Positions 19,449 through 29,303 are shown, numbered from the stretch's first letter. The stretch: 64,000 bases of DNA from Sphingomonas sp. HMP9 (GCF_013374115.1 NZ_AP022673.1:310001-374000), one strand, 5' to 3'. Translations and numbers: made by a program. Notes: a model not told the origin generated them from the letters alone.

Positions 19449-20389
19449 CGAACATTTCGATCCCCCAATTGGCAGAAGCCCGCCGCGCGCTCGAAGAACC
19501 GCTGTTCGCGGATCTGGCGGGCGACGTTGGCATCAGCTTCGAATTCTTCCCGCCCAAGACCGAGAAGATGGATACGCAGCTCTGGGAGGCGATCCGGACG
19601 CTGGAGCCGCTCGGCCCCGATTTCGTTTCGGTGACCTATGGCGCGGGCGGATCGACGCGCGAGCGGACGCACGCCACGGTGGCGCGGATCCAGCGCGAGA
19701 CGTCGATGAACGCGGCCGCGCATCTTACCTGCGTCGAGGCGAGCAAGGCCGAGATCGACCAGGTCGCCGAGGAATATTGGACGGCGGGCGTGCGCCATAT
19801 CGTTGCGCTGCGCGGCGACATGCCGACGCTCGGCCAGCCCTATCACGCGCATCCGGGCGGGTATGAGAATGCGGCGGCGCTGGTCGCCGGCTTGCGGAAG
19901 CTTCATCCGTTCGAGATTTCGGTTGCGGCCTATCCCGAGTGCCATCCGGAATCGGGCGGTCACGACTTCGACATCGACAATCTCAAGCGCAAGCTCGATG
20001 CGGGCGCGAGCCGTGCGATCACGCAGTTCTTCTTCTCGCCCGAGGCGTATTTCCGCTTCCGCGACCGGGTCGCGGCCGCGGGCATCACCGCGCAGATCCT
20101 GCCGGGCATCCTGCCGGTTTCGAACGTCGCGCAGACGCGGAAGTTCGCCGGGCTGTGCGGTGCGGAGATCCCGGCTTGGATGGACCGCTTGTTCGAAGGG
20201 CTCGACGATCATCCCTCGGCGCGGCAACTCGTTGCAGCGACGATCGCGGCCGAGATGTGCCGGCGGCTTTACGCGGGCGGCGTGAAGGATTTCCACTTCT
20301 ACACGCTCAATCGCGCCGAACTCGCCTATGCTATCTGTCATATGCTTGGCGTGCGCGCGAAGCCTGCGGCGACGGTCGCCGCGGCGTAA
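19445..20389 (+). CDS. metF: 5,10-methylenetetrahydrofolate reductase
   Basis: A 314-residue flavoprotein of normal length for MetF. Conserved pieces are ISFEFFPPKTEKMD at the start of the barrel, DFVSVTYGAGGSTRERT, HLTCV, IVALRGDMP, AAYPECHPES and LPGILPVSN, plus TQFFFSPEAYFRFRDR. It reduces methylene-THF to methyl-THF, the methyl donor for MetH encoded just downstream. It overlaps the regulator gene by four bases and is separated from metH by a family B repeat. Confidence 0.96.
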   Translation: MTNISIPQLAEARRALEEPLFADLAGDVGISFEFFPPKTEKMDTQLWEAIRTLEPLGPDFVSVTYGAGGSTRERTHATVARIQRETSMNAAAHLTCVEASKAEIDQVAEEYWTAGVRHIVALRGDMPTLGQPYHAHPGGYENAAALVAGLRKLHPFEISVAAYPECHPESGGHDFDIDNLKRKLDAGASRAITQFFFSPEAYFRFRDRVAAAGITAQILPGILPVSNVAQTRKFAGLCGAEIPAWMDRLFEGLDDHPSARQLVAATIAAEMCRRLYAGGVKDFHFYTLNRAELAYAICHMLGVRAKPAATVAAA

Positions 20390-20390
20390 T

Positions 20391-20502
20391 TCCCCTCCCG
20401 CCTGCGGGAGGGGCTAGGGGAGGGCCTGTGCCTTCCTCAAGCGCGCCGCAAGCGGTTCTGACAAGCCCTCCCCCGACCCCTCCCGCAAGCGGGAGGGGAG
20501 GA
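20391..20502. repeat. Family B palindromic repeat supplying the metH ribosome binding site
   Basis: The left arm (TCCCCTCCCGCCTGCGGGAG, then GGGCTAGGGGAGGGC) and the right arm (GCCCTCCCCCGACCCC, then TCCCGCAAGCGGGAGGGGAGG) are inverted copies. It fills the whole metF-metH gap. The end of the right arm provides GGAGGAG (20497-20503), eight bases before the ATG at 20512. Confidence 0.85.
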
Positions 20503-20511
20503 GACAAGACG

Positions 20512-21570
20512 ATGACACCACGTGAACGTTTCAACGCGGAAGCCGCCAAGCGCATCCTGATCACCGACGGCGCGTTCGGGACCGAGATCCAGAACTGGAA
20601 GCTCGACGAGGCGGCCTATGCGGGCACTCTCGGGCTGAGCCACGACCAGAAGGGCAACAACGACATCCTGGCGATCACCAAGCCGGAAGTGCCCGAGACC
20701 ATCACGCGCGAATATCTGGAGGCGGGGTCGGACATCGTGTCGACCAACACGTTCAGCGCGAACGTCATCAGCCAGGCGGATTATGGCGCGGAAGCGCTGG
20801 TGCGCGACATCAACGTCGAGAGCGCGAAGATCGCCCGCCGGCTCGCCAACGAGTATGAAGCGAAGGACGGCCGCCCGCGCTTCGTTGCCGGTGCGATCGG
20901 GCCGACCAACAAGACGCTGTCGCTGTCGCCCGACGTCAACGATCCCGGCTATCGCGAGATCGACTTCGATTATCTGAAGGGCGTGTACCGCGAACAGATC
21001 GACGCGCTGCTCGAAGGCGGCGAGGGGGTCGGTGTCGACTTCATCCTGATCGAGACGGTGTTCGATACGCTCAACGCCAAGGCAGGCATCATGGCGGCGA
21101 TCGAGGCGGGCGACGACCTCGGGCGCGACGTGCCGATCATGCTGTCGATGACGCTGACCGATCTGTCGGGGCGCAACCTGTCGGGCCATACGGTCGAGGC
21201 GTTCTGGCATGCGGTGCGGCACGCCAAGCCGATCACGATCGGGCTGAACTGCTCGTTCGGCGCGGAGCAGCTGCGGCCGCATGTGAAGACCTTGGCGGGC
21301 ATCGCCGACACGCTGATCATGATCTATCCGAACGCTGGGCTGCCCAACGAACTCGGTGAATATGACGAGCAGCCTGCGACGACGGCGGGTCTGGTCGGCG
21401 AGTGGGCGGTGGCGAAACAGGTCAACGTGCTCGGCGGCTGCTGCGGATCGACGCCGGCGCATATCAAGGCGATGGCCGACGGCGTGCGCGGGCTGGAACC
21501 ACGCGCGGTTGCTCGGCCGGAGGTGCGGACCAAGCTTGCCGGCCTCGAGCCGTTCACGATGGCGGCCTGA
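20512..21570 (+). CDS. metH: Methionine synthase, homocysteine-binding subunit (MetH N-terminal part)
   Basis: A 352-residue protein equal to the first module of MetH. It has ILITDGAFGTEIQ at the start, TNTFSAN, and the zinc ligands: Cys in IGLNCSFGAEQL and the Cys pair in GGCCGSTP. It binds zinc and homocysteine for methyl transfer from methylcobalamin. In enterobacteria this module is part of one 1,227-residue chain; here, as in many alphaproteobacteria, it is a separate gene followed by the rest of the enzyme, so the split is normal and not a frameshift. The start is set by an SD carried on the end of the preceding repeat. Confidence 0.95.
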   Translation: MTPRERFNAEAAKRILITDGAFGTEIQNWKLDEAAYAGTLGLSHDQKGNNDILAITKPEVPETITREYLEAGSDIVSTNTFSANVISQADYGAEALVRDINVESAKIARRLANEYEAKDGRPRFVAGAIGPTNKTLSLSPDVNDPGYREIDFDYLKGVYREQIDALLEGGEGVGVDFILIETVFDTLNAKAGIMAAIEAGDDLGRDVPIMLSMTLTDLSGRNLSGHTVEAFWHAVRHAKPITIGLNCSFGAEQLRPHVKTLAGIADTLIMIYPNAGLPNELGEYDEQPATTAGLVGEWAVAKQVNVLGGCCGSTPAHIKAMADGVRGLEPRAVARPEVRTKLAGLEPFTMAA

Positions 21571-21576
21571 TCTACT

Positions 21577-21681
21577 GCTCCCTCTCCCCTGCGGGGAGAG
21601 GGCCGGGGTGAGGGGCGCCACCAGCGCCACCGCCCGGAACTGCCCCTCACCCCAACCCTCTCCCCGGAGGGGAGAGGGGGC
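21577..21681. repeat. Family B palindromic repeat between the two metH genes
   Basis: Two 39-bp arms (21577-21615 and 21643-21681) are near-perfect inverted copies; each contains its own hairpin (CTCCCCTGCGGGGAG; CTCCCCGGAGGGGAG). It is almost the same sequence as the copy inside metH at 23703-23808. Confidence 0.88.
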
Positions 21682-21695
21682 TAGAAGAGAATGAT

Positions 21696-24407
21696 ATGAC
21701 CACGACTTCCTCCTCCACCAGTTTCGTCAACATCGGCGAGCGCACCAATGTCACCGGCTCGGCGCGGTTCAAGAAGCTGATCATGGCGGGCGATTACCCC
21801 GCCGCGGTCGAGGTCGCGCGGCAGCAGGTCGAGAGCGGTGCGCAGGTGCTCGACGTCAACATGGACGAGGGGCTGCTCGACGCGCACCACGCGATGACGA
21901 CGTTCCTCAAGCTCATCGCCGCCGAACCCGATATCGCGCGCATCCCGTTCATGGTCGACAGCTCAAAATGGAGTGTGATCGAGGCGGGGCTGAAGTGCGT
22001 CAGCGGTAAGCCGATCGTCAATTCGATCAGCATGAAGGAGGGCGAGGAGCAGTTCCTGGCGCAGGCCAAGAAGTGCATGGCGTACGGTGCGGCGGTGGTC
22101 GTGATGGCGTTCGACGAGGTCGGGCAGGCGGACACCAGGGACCGCAAGGTCGAGATCTGCGAGCGCGCGTACAAGCTGCTCGTCGGGATCGGCTTTCCCC
22201 CTGAGGACATCATCTTCGATCCCAACGTCTTCGCGGTCGCGACGGGGATCGAGGAGCACAACAATTACGGCGTCGACTTCATCGAGGCGTGCAAGGAGAT
22301 CAAGGCGCGCTGCCCGCATGTCCATATCTCGGGCGGACTGTCGAACTTCAGCTTCTCGTTCCGCGGTAACGAGCCGGTCCGCCGCGCGATGCACAGCGTG
22401 TTCCTGTATTACGCGATCCCCGCGGGCATGGACATGGCGATCGTCAACGCCGGTCAGCTCGACATCTACGACGATATCGACCCCGAACTGCGCCAGGCGG
22501 TCGAGGACGTCGTGCTCAATAAGGATGTCGAGGCCGGCGACCGCCTCGTCGCGCTCGCCGAACGCTATCGCGGCACCGACGTGGTCGCCGAGAAGGCGGC
22601 GGCCGAATGGCGCTCGCTCGGCGTCAACAAGCGGCTCGAATATGCGCTGGTCAAGGGCATCGACCTCCACGTCGTCGAAGATACCGAGGAAGCGCGGCTG
22701 ATCATCGCCGGCAATGGCGGCCGGCCGATCGAGGTGATCGAAGGCCCGCTGATGGACGGCATGAACGTGGTCGGCGACCTGTTCGGCAGCGGCAAGATGT
22801 TCCTGCCGCAGGTCGTCAAATCGGCGCGCGTCATGAAGAAGGCGGTCGCGCATCTGCTGCCGTACATCGAGGCGGCCAAGGAGCCCGGCGCGCGCGGCAA
22901 GGGCAAGATCATCATGGCGACCGTCAAGGGCGACGTGCATGATATCGGCAAGAACATCGTCGGCGTCGTGCTCCAGTGCAACGGCTTCGACGTGGTCGAT
23001 CTGGGCGTCATGGTGCCGTGGTCGAAGATCCTCGAGGCCGCGAACGAGAACGACGCGGACATGATCGGGCTGTCCGGGCTGATCACGCCGAGCCTCGACG
23101 AGATGGTGACGGTCGCCGAGGAGATGAAGCGCGCGGGCATGACGATGCCGCTGCTGATCGGCGGCGCGACGACGTCGAAGGTGCATACCGCGCTCCGGAT
23201 CGCGCCGGCCTATGACGGCCCGGTCGTCCACGTGCTAGATGCGAGCCGCGCGGTCGGTGTCGCCTCGACCCTGGTGTCGGACACGATCCGCGACGAGTTC
23301 GTAACCAGGACCGCGGACGAATATGAGGCAGTGCGGATCGCACGCGCCAACAAGGGGCAGAGCGAGCTGCTGCCGCTGGAAACTGCGCGCGCGCGTGGGT
23401 TCGTGGCGGACTTCGCGATGAAGCCTGCCGCGCCCGTGAAGCCCGGCGTGCACGTGTTCGCGGACTGGGATCTGACCGACCTGCGCGACTATATCGACTG
23501 GACGCCGTTCTTCCGCGCATGGGAGCTGGCGGGGAATTTCCCGGCGATCCTGACCGATGAGGTCGTCGGCCAGAGCGCGTCGTCGCTCTATGCGGATGCG
23601 CAGGCGATGCTCGACACGATCGTCGCGGAGAAGTGGCTGACCCCGCGCGGTGTCGCCGGGCTTTGGCCCGCGCGGCGCGAGGGGGATGACGTGGTGGTCA
23701 CTGCTCCCTCTCCCCTGCGGGGAGAGGGCTGGGGTGAGGGGCAGCCAAGCCATGCTGCGCCCGGAACAGCCCCTCACCCCGACCCTCTCCCCAAAGGGGA
23801 GAGGGAGCAGAAGGAAGTCAGGCTCCCCATGCTCCGCCAGCAGATCGCCAAGCGCGAGGGCCGCGCGAACATGTGTCTCGCCGATTTCGTCGATACGCAG
23901 GACGACTGGTTCGGCGGGTTCGCGGTCGGCATCCACGGGATCGACGCGCACATCGCGCGCTTCAAGGCGGACAATGACGATTACAACGACATTCTGCTCA
24001 AGGCGCTCGCCGATCGCTTCGCCGAGGCATTCGCCGAGCGGCTTCACAAGCATGTCCGTACCGATCTGTGGGGTTATGCGCCGGACGAACAGCTCACCAA
24101 CGAAGCGATGATCAAGGAGCAGTATCGCGGCATCCGCCCGGCGCCGGGCTATCCCGCATGCCCCGATCACAGCCTCAAGCCGATTCTATTCGACCTGCTC
24201 GACGCCGAGACCGCGACCGGGCTCGAACTAACCGAGAGCTTCGCGATGTTCCCGACCGCGGCGGTCTCCGGCTTCTATTTCGGCCACCCGCAGGCGGAGT
24301 ATTTCGGCGTCGCGCGTGTCGGCCGTGACCAGCTCGAGGACTATGCGGCGCGACGTGGCGCGGACCTGAAAACGGCCGAGCGCTGGCTGCGTCCGAACCT
24401 CGATTAG
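21696..24407 (+). CDS. metH: Methionine synthase, folate/cobalamin/activation subunit (MetH C-terminal part)
   Basis: A 903-residue protein with the pterin-binding domain ([16 protein letters not shown]), the cobalamin cap and binding domains ([20 protein letters not shown] with the axial His), and the SAM-binding activation domain ([50 protein letters not shown]). Together with the upstream gene it makes complete MetH. Within the activation domain, residues about 670-705 ([12 protein letters not shown] to [12 protein letters not shown]) are the translation of a palindromic repeat inserted in frame at 23703-23808. It falls between GDDVVVT and LRQQI, a surface loop of variable length in the family, so the enzyme may remain active. 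Confidence 0.95.
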   Translation: MTTTSSSTSFVNIGERTNVTGSARFKKLIMAGDYPAAVEVARQQVESGAQVLDVNMDEGLLDAHHAMTTFLKLIAAEPDIARIPFMVDSSKWSVIEAGLKCVSGKPIVNSISMKEGEEQFLAQAKKCMAYGAAVVVMAFDEVGQADTRDRKVEICERAYKLLVGIGFPPEDIIFDPNVFAVATGIEEHNNYGVDFIEACKEIKARCPHVHISGGLSNFSFSFRGNEPVRRAMHSVFLYYAIPAGMDMAIVNAGQLDIYDDIDPELRQAVEDVVLNKDVEAGDRLVALAERYRGTDVVAEKAAAEWRSLGVNKRLEYALVKGIDLHVVEDTEEARLIIAGNGGRPIEVIEGPLMDGMNVVGDLFGSGKMFLPQVVKSARVMKKAVAHLLPYIEAAKEPGARGKGKIIMATVKGDVHDIGKNIVGVVLQCNGFDVVDLGVMVPWSKILEAANENDADMIGLSGLITPSLDEMVTVAEEMKRAGMTMPLLIGGATTSKVHTALRIAPAYDGPVVHVLDASRAVGVASTLVSDTIRDEFVTRTADEYEAVRIARANKGQSELLPLETARARGFVADFAMKPAAPVKPGVHVFADWDLTDLRDYIDWTPFFRAWELAGNFPAILTDEVVGQSASSLYADAQAMLDTIVAEKWLTPRGVAGLWPARREGDDVVVTAPSPLRGEGWGEGQPSHAAPGTAPHPDPLPKGEREQKEVRLPMLRQQIAKREGRANMCLADFVDTQDDWFGGFAVGIHGIDAHIARFKADNDDYNDILLKALADRFAEAFAERLHKHVRTDLWGYAPDEQLTNEAMIKEQYRGIRPAPGYPACPDHSLKPILFDLLDAETATGLELTESFAMFPTAAVSGFYFGHPQAEYFGVARVGRDQLEDYAARRGADLKTAERWLRPNLD
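23703..23808. repeat. Family B palindromic repeat inside metH, in frame
   Basis: It has 39-bp inverted arms, 23703-23741 and 23770-23808, nearly identical to the element 2.1 kb upstream between the metH genes. The reading frame runs through without a stop, adding about 35 residues to the protein. Confidence 0.9.
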
Positions 24408-24410
24408 TCC

Positions 24411-24489
24411 GTCATCCTGACGAAAGTCAGGATCCAGGGCCAAGAAAGTCAGCCTAATGGCTCTGGATCCTGACTTTCGTCAGGATGAC
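24411..24489. repeat. Perfect 27-bp inverted repeat after metH, likely bidirectional terminator
   Basis: Arms 24411-24437 and 24463-24489 are perfectly inverted, starting GTCATCCTGACGAAAGTCAG. Each arm also self-folds (TCCTGAC-GAAA-GTCAGGA). It begins four bases after the metH stop and faces the end of the aldehyde dehydrogenase gene. Confidence 0.85.
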
Positions 24490-24540
24490 GGGCTGCGAGT
24501 GATTAACGCACGCGCACTTAGCTCCTCCTTTGTCGGTTGG

Positions 24541-24561
24541 CCCCTCTCCCGGGGAGAGGGG
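24541..24561. repeat. Half-size family B palindrome
   Basis: CCCCTCTCC and GGAGAGGGG form a compact palindrome, a single arm of the metH-type repeat. It sits eight bases beyond the stop of the convergent aldehyde dehydrogenase gene. Confidence 0.7.
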
Positions 24562-24568
24562 CATACCC

Positions 24569-26029
24569 TCACGCCCCCGCTTCGGCCGGCTTGCCCTCGC
24601 GTACGTCACCCGGCAGGCCGGTGATCGTTTTCACTTCCATGAAGTCGGTCAGCCCATAGCGGCCGTTCTCGCGACCGTTGCCCGACTGTTTGTATCCGCC
24701 GAACGGCGCGCCGATGTCGGGGCTCCAAGAATTGATCGTGACCAGCCCCGCGCGCAGCCGTGGGGCCACCTTCGCCGCCGCCGCTGGGTCGCCCGAGATC
24801 GTCGCTGACAGCCCGTATTCGGTCGCGTTGGCGATGCGGATGCCCTCGTCCTGATCGGCGTAGGCGGTGATCGTCGCGACCGGGCCGAACGTCTCTTCCT
24901 GCGCGATCCGCATGTCGGGGCGCACGTCGGTGAACAGCGTCGGCTGGATGTAATAGCCCGCATTGCGGCCGTCCGGACGACCCACGCCGCCCGTCACCAG
25001 CGTCGCGCCTTCGTCGATCGCGGACTGGATCAGCCCCTGGATCTTGTCGAACTGCGCCTTGTTGACGACCGGGCCGATATGCTGGCCCATCTCGGCGGGA
25101 TCGCCGACCTTGGTCTGCTCCATCATCGACTTCACGATCGCGGTCGCCTCGGCGACCTGGCTCGCATGGACGAGCAGGCGAGTCGGCGCGATGCAGCTCT
25201 GCCCCGAATTGGCGAGCACGCCGGCCACCGTCGGCGGCAGCACCGCCGCCAGATCGGAACCCTCGAGGACGAGGTTCGCCGCCTTGCCGCCGAGCTCCTG
25301 ATGCACGCGCTTGACCGTCGGTGCCGCCGCCAGCGCGACCGCGATGCCGGCGCGCGTCGATCCGGTAAAGCTCACCATGTCGACGTCGCGGTGCGCGCAC
25401 AGTGCTGCGCCGACTCCGGGCCCGTCGCCGTTGACGAGGTTGAACACCCCCGCGGGCACGCCCGCCGCGTCCATGATCTCCGCCAGGATCACCGCGCAGG
25501 ACGGCGCCTCCTCGGACGGCTTCAGGATCATCGTGTCGCCCGCGGCCAGCGCCGGTGCGACCTTTGCGCAGATCTGGTTGAGCGGCCAGTTCCACGGCGT
25601 GATCATCGCGACGACGCCGAGCGGCTCGTGCACGACGGTCGCCTTGCCGATCGTCTCGGAGAATTCGAACGCCGCCAGCGCCTTTGCGGTCGCCGAGAAA
25701 TGCGCGAGTCCGGTGGGTGCCTGCGCCATCGACGCCAGCGCCATCGGTGCGCCCATCTCCTGCGACATCGCCTTGGCCAGGTCGGGCATCCGCGCCTTAT
25801 ATTCGGTCATGATCCGGCCGAGTAGATCGAGGCGCTCCTGCACGCTCGTCTGGCTCCAGCTCTCAAAGGCCGTGCGCGCCGCAGCGACCGCCTTGTCGAC
25901 GTCGGCCGCATTGCCAAGCGTGATTTCGGTGCAGGGTTGCTCGGTCGACGGGTCGATCACCTGATAGACGGTGCCGCCCTCGCTATCGACCCACGCGCCA
26001 TCGATATACTGCTTTAAATAGCTTTTCAT
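24569..26029 (-). CDS. NAD(P)-dependent aldehyde dehydrogenase
   Basis: A 486-residue ALDH of normal length. It has the conserved Asn in ITPWNWPLNQI, the general-base Glu in HQELGGKAANLVLEG, the nucleophilic Cys in NSGQSCIAPTRLLV and the C-terminal PFGGYKQSGNGREN. Start MKSYLKQYIDGAWV at 26029 follows GGAGAGGC. Substrate is not evident; the gene is divergent from a quinone reductase. It belongs to the large ALDH group that oxidises aliphatic or aromatic aldehydes. Confidence 0.93.
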   Translation of the reverse strand: MKSYLKQYIDGAWVDSEGGTVYQVIDPSTEQPCTEITLGNAADVDKAVAAARTAFESWSQTSVQERLDLLGRIMTEYKARMPDLAKAMSQEMGAPMALASMAQAPTGLAHFSATAKALAAFEFSETIGKATVVHEPLGVVAMITPWNWPLNQICAKVAPALAAGDTMILKPSEEAPSCAVILAEIMDAAGVPAGVFNLVNGDGPGVGAALCAHRDVDMVSFTGSTRAGIAVALAAAPTVKRVHQELGGKAANLVLEGSDLAAVLPPTVAGVLANSGQSCIAPTRLLVHASQVAEATAIVKSMMEQTKVGDPAEMGQHIGPVVNKAQFDKIQGLIQSAIDEGATLVTGGVGRPDGRNAGYYIQPTLFTDVRPDMRIAQEETFGPVATITAYADQDEGIRIANATEYGLSATISGDPAAAAKVAPRLRAGLVTINSWSPDIGAPFGGYKQSGNGRENGRYGLTDFMEVKTITGLPGDVREGKPAEAGA

Positions 26030-26135
26030 CGTGCCTCTCCGCATCTTGTCTTGCCAAGGAATGGGCTCGCCGGAGATCGGTTGCAACCCGAAACGCGTCG
26101 GGTAGGTTGACGCCGAAATTCATCAGGAGTCCGGC

Positions 26136-27110
26136 ATGGCGAGAGTGGCATTCATCGAGCAGACCGGCGGCCCGGAGGTCATCCAGTGGCACGACGTCAC
26201 GTTGCCGCCGCCGGGCAAGGGCGAGGTCTGGATGCGCAACACCGCGGTCGGGCTGAACTATATCGACACCTATCACCGCAGCGGCGTCTACCCGGTCGAC
26301 CTGCCATCGGGGCTCGGCAGTGAGGCGGCGGGCGTGGTGATGGCGGTCGGCGAGAGCGTCACCGACTTCGCACCCGGCGACCGGGTCGGCACGTTTGGCC
26401 CGTCGCGCGGCGCCTATGCGACCGAGCGCAACGTGCCCGCGACCCAGTTGTTCAAGCTGCCCGACACGCTGGACGACCGCACCGCCGCGGCAATCCTGCT
26501 CAAGGGCACCACCGCCGAGTTCCTGGTCGAGCGTTGCGCAAACGTGCAGGCGGGCCAGACCGTGCTCGTCCATGCGGCAGCGGGCGGAGTCGGCCACATC
26601 CTCGTTGGCTGGCTGAAGGCGATCGGCGCGACCGTCATCGCCAGCGTCGGCAGCCAAGACAAGGCGGCACGCACGCGCGCAGCGGGTGCGGACCACGTCA
26701 TTCTCCACAAGTCCGAGGACATTGCCGCGCGTGTTCGCGAGATCACCGACGGCAAGGGCGTGCCGATCGTGCTGGACGGCGTGGGCGGCGCGACCTGGAA
26801 TGCCTCGCTCGACAGCGCGGCCAGGCGCGGTCTGATCGTCAGCTACGGGAATGCGGGCGGCGTGGTCGACGGGGTCAATATCGGCGTTCTCGCGCGGAAA
26901 GGCTCGCTGTTCGTCACGCGGCCGACGCTGTTCGATTATTACGTAACGCCGGAGGAGCGGCAGGCGGGGATCGCGCGGCTGTTCGCGATGCTCGACAGCG
27001 GGGCGATCACGCCCGAGATCGGCCAGACCTTCGCGCTCGAGGACGCGGCCGACGCGCACCGCGCGGTGGAAAGCGGCGAGACTTGGGGGAGTACGCTGCT
27101 GCTCCCCTAG
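26136..27110 (+). CDS. NADPH:quinone reductase (zeta-crystallin type)
   Basis: A 324-residue medium-chain dehydrogenase/reductase without zinc ligands. It has VGLNYIDTYHRSGVYPVDLP, GSEAAGVVMAVG, LLKGTTAEFLV and the cofactor motif VHAAAGGVGHILVGWLKAIG, all typical of QOR. It catalyses NADPH-dependent reduction of quinones or enones in the cytoplasm. Gene stands divergent from the aldehyde dehydrogenase. Confidence 0.93.
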   Translation: MARVAFIEQTGGPEVIQWHDVTLPPPGKGEVWMRNTAVGLNYIDTYHRSGVYPVDLPSGLGSEAAGVVMAVGESVTDFAPGDRVGTFGPSRGAYATERNVPATQLFKLPDTLDDRTAAAILLKGTTAEFLVERCANVQAGQTVLVHAAAGGVGHILVGWLKAIGATVIASVGSQDKAARTRAAGADHVILHKSEDIAARVREITDGKGVPIVLDGVGGATWNASLDSAARRGLIVSYGNAGGVVDGVNIGVLARKGSLFVTRPTLFDYYVTPEERQAGIARLFAMLDSGAITPEIGQTFALEDAADAHRAVESGETWGSTLLLP

Positions 27111-27223
27111 CAGCTGGGCTAGCGAACCAATTCTTCTATCGTCTTTGCACCTTCGCGCCTTCGCGTGGATCCATGCTACGCTACGCCCTCCACAAACCGC
27201 ACGCCGCCTGCCCGAGTGAGACG

Positions 27224-27907
27224 ATGATGAGCCTGAACCTGTTGCTGGTCGAGGACGATGCGGTGTTCGCGCAGACGCTGGCGGAGGAATTGCGCGGGCT
27301 CGATCACAGCGTCACCGTCGCGGCCGACGGTCGCGAGGCGCTGGCGGCGGTCGACAGCGCACCGTTCGATGCGGTCGTGCTCGATCGGATGCTGCCCAAG
27401 GTCGACGGCATGGAGGTGCTCGAACGGTTGCGCGGCGGCAATATGACTCTGCCGGTGATCATGCTCACCGCGCTCGGCCGCTCGGTCGAGAAGGTCGAGG
27501 GATTGCAGGCGGGGGCCGACGACTATGTGGTCAAGCCGGTGGCGGCGGAGGAGCTCAGCGCGCGGCTCGCGGCGATCGTGCGCGGGCGCGGTTGGACGGG
27601 GGGCAGCGCCGACACGATCCACGCGGGCGATATCGTCGTCAGCCCAACCAAGTTCCGCGCCTGGCGCGACGGCATCGCGCTCGATCTCGGCAATCTCGAA
27701 TTCAAGCTGCTCGCCGAGTTCGTCGCCAATGCCGACGCGGTGCTGACGCGCGCGATGCTGATCGAGCGGGTCTGGGGGTACGACTTCGCACCGACGACCA
27801 ACATCGTCGACGTCTATGTCCGCCACCTGCGCGTGAAACTGTCCGCGGCTGGCGGTGACGATCCCATCCGCACGGTGCGCGGCGTCGGATACATGCTGCG
27901 CGGATGA
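27224..27907 (+). CDS. OmpR-family response regulator
   Basis: A 227-residue two-domain regulator. The receiver has the acidic pair (LLVEDDA), the phosphoacceptor Asp in AVVLDRMLPKVDG, T in MLTALG and K in DYVVKPV. The C-terminal winged helix ends FAPTTNIVDVYVRHLRVKL and TVRGVGYML. It overlaps the histidine kinase gene by four bases, so the two form a cognate pair. Two in-frame ATGs (27224, 27227) precede the receiver. Confidence 0.95.
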   Translation: MMSLNLLLVEDDAVFAQTLAEELRGLDHSVTVAADGREALAAVDSAPFDAVVLDRMLPKVDGMEVLERLRGGNMTLPVIMLTALGRSVEKVEGLQAGADDYVVKPVAAEELSARLAAIVRGRGWTGGSADTIHAGDIVVSPTKFRAWRDGIALDLGNLEFKLLAEFVANADAVLTRAMLIERVWGYDFAPTTNIVDVYVRHLRVKLSAAGGDDPIRTVRGVGYMLRG

Positions 27908-29244
27908 CTCGCCTGCGGTCGCTGCGCGCGCTGACGCTGGCGTTCCTGATCGCGTTCCTCGTCGCGACGCTCGGCACCGGGTTCGCGATCTACGCGGCGA
28001 CGCAGCGCACCATCGAGCGGCTGGTCGATCGTCGCATCCTGGTCGTGAGCGATGCCGCCGCCGGCATCTCCGGCGATCGCAGTCCCGAAGAACTCGTCCG
28101 GCGAATCAACGCCGCGACGCATGAGCGCGACACCGGCGATATCGGCTTCCTGTTGCTCGATCCGACCGGTCGCAGGCTCGGCGGCAACATCGCCTTGCCG
28201 CGTCGCCTGCCGATGGGATTCTCCACGGTGGCGCTGAAGGACCGCATCGCCGGGTTATCCGCGGGGCGCGCGCTGGTTCGCGACGTCGGGCACGGCATGA
28301 CGCTCGTCACCATCGCTGAAACCGAACCGTTCGACGACTATGATGCGGCGCGCGTGCGAATCTACGCGGTCGGTTTCGGATCGATCCTGCTGGTGGTCAT
28401 CGGTGGCCTGCTGTTCTTCGTGATCACGATCGGGCGGCGGATCCGCGATACGCGGCGAACGGTCGACGCGATCATCGACGGTGACATGACGCGGCGCATA
28501 CCGGTCGATCGATCGGGCGGCGAGTTCGCGAACCAGGCCATGGCGTTCAACCGGATGCTTGACCGCATATCGGAACTCATGGTCGGCATCAGCAACGTCT
28601 CCAACGACATAGCGCATGATCTTCGCACGCCATTGGCACGTTTGCGCAGCCAGTTGGCGCTGGCGTTGCGGCGCGTCCAGACAGACGGCCAACGCGACGA
28701 TCTCGAAACCGCGATCGCGATGAGCGACGCGTTGCTGGAAATGTTCGCGGCCATGCTGCGGATCGCGGAGGTCGAGGGCGGCGACCGCCGCGCCGCCTTC
28801 GCGCCGATCGACCTCGGCGAACTGGCGGCCGACATCGCGACGATGATGCAGCCGGTTGTCGAGGACAGCGATCGTACGCTGCTGGTCGAGGCGTCCGCGC
28901 ACGCGCCGATCGTCGGCGACCGGCAGATGCTTGGCCAGATGATCGTCAACCTTGTCGAGAACGCGATCCGGCACACGCCCGTCGGCACCAGGATCGCGAT
29001 CGGTGTCGAAGCCGTCGCCGACAGCATTACGGTGACCATTGCCGATAACGGTCCGGGGATCCCGGTGGAGCAGCATGCTTTGGCGCTGCGGCGGTTCGGG
29101 CGTCTCGATGCCAGTCGCCACGACACCGGCCATGGCCTCGGACTGCCGCTGGTCGCGGCGATCGTCCGGCTGCACCGGGGCACCATCGCGCTCGAGGATG
29201 CAAACCCGGGTCTGCGCGTGGTGCTTCGTCTCCCGCGCGTCTGA
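27904..29244 (+). CDS. Membrane sensor histidine kinase
   Basis: A 446-residue protein. Two membrane segments (residues about 10-30 and 155-180) flank a periplasmic sensor of about 125 residues; a HAMP region follows. The H box is SNDIAHDLRTPLARLRSQL and the ATPase domain has MIVNLVENAIRHTP (N box), IADNGPGIP (G1) and HGLGLPLVAAIV (G2). It presumably phosphorylates the response regulator whose gene it overlaps. The sensor domain shows no recognisable motif, so the signal is unknown. Similar systems in sphingomonads often respond to metals or envelope stress. Confidence 0.94.
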   Translation: MTRLRSLRALTLAFLIAFLVATLGTGFAIYAATQRTIERLVDRRILVVSDAAAGISGDRSPEELVRRINAATHERDTGDIGFLLLDPTGRRLGGNIALPRRLPMGFSTVALKDRIAGLSAGRALVRDVGHGMTLVTIAETEPFDDYDAARVRIYAVGFGSILLVVIGGLLFFVITIGRRIRDTRRTVDAIIDGDMTRRIPVDRSGGEFANQAMAFNRMLDRISELMVGISNVSNDIAHDLRTPLARLRSQLALALRRVQTDGQRDDLETAIAMSDALLEMFAAMLRIAEVEGGDRRAAFAPIDLGELAADIATMMQPVVEDSDRTLLVEASAHAPIVGDRQMLGQMIVNLVENAIRHTPVGTRIAIGVEAVADSITVTIADNGPGIPVEQHALALRRFGRLDASRHDTGHGLGLPLVAAIVRLHRGTIALEDANPGLRVVLRLPRV

Positions 29245-29249
29245 ACGCA

Positions 29250-29286
29250 GAACGACCCGAGCGGGCAGGGCCAGCTCGGGTCGTTC
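29250..29286. terminator. Bidirectional terminator between kinase and TonB receptor genes
   Basis: A perfect 13-bp stem (GAACGACCCGAGC at 29250 and GCTCGGGTCGTTC at 29274) with an 11-base loop lies between two convergent stops, five bases after the kinase gene. The T run is weak. Confidence 0.75.
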
Positions 29287-29303
29287 GATCGTCCGGTGGT
29301 CGA

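Noticed and set aside
20512-24407. Possible frameshift splitting metH
   Set aside because: The break falls at the known domain boundary, both parts have good starts, and a two-gene MetH is normal in alphaproteobacteria.
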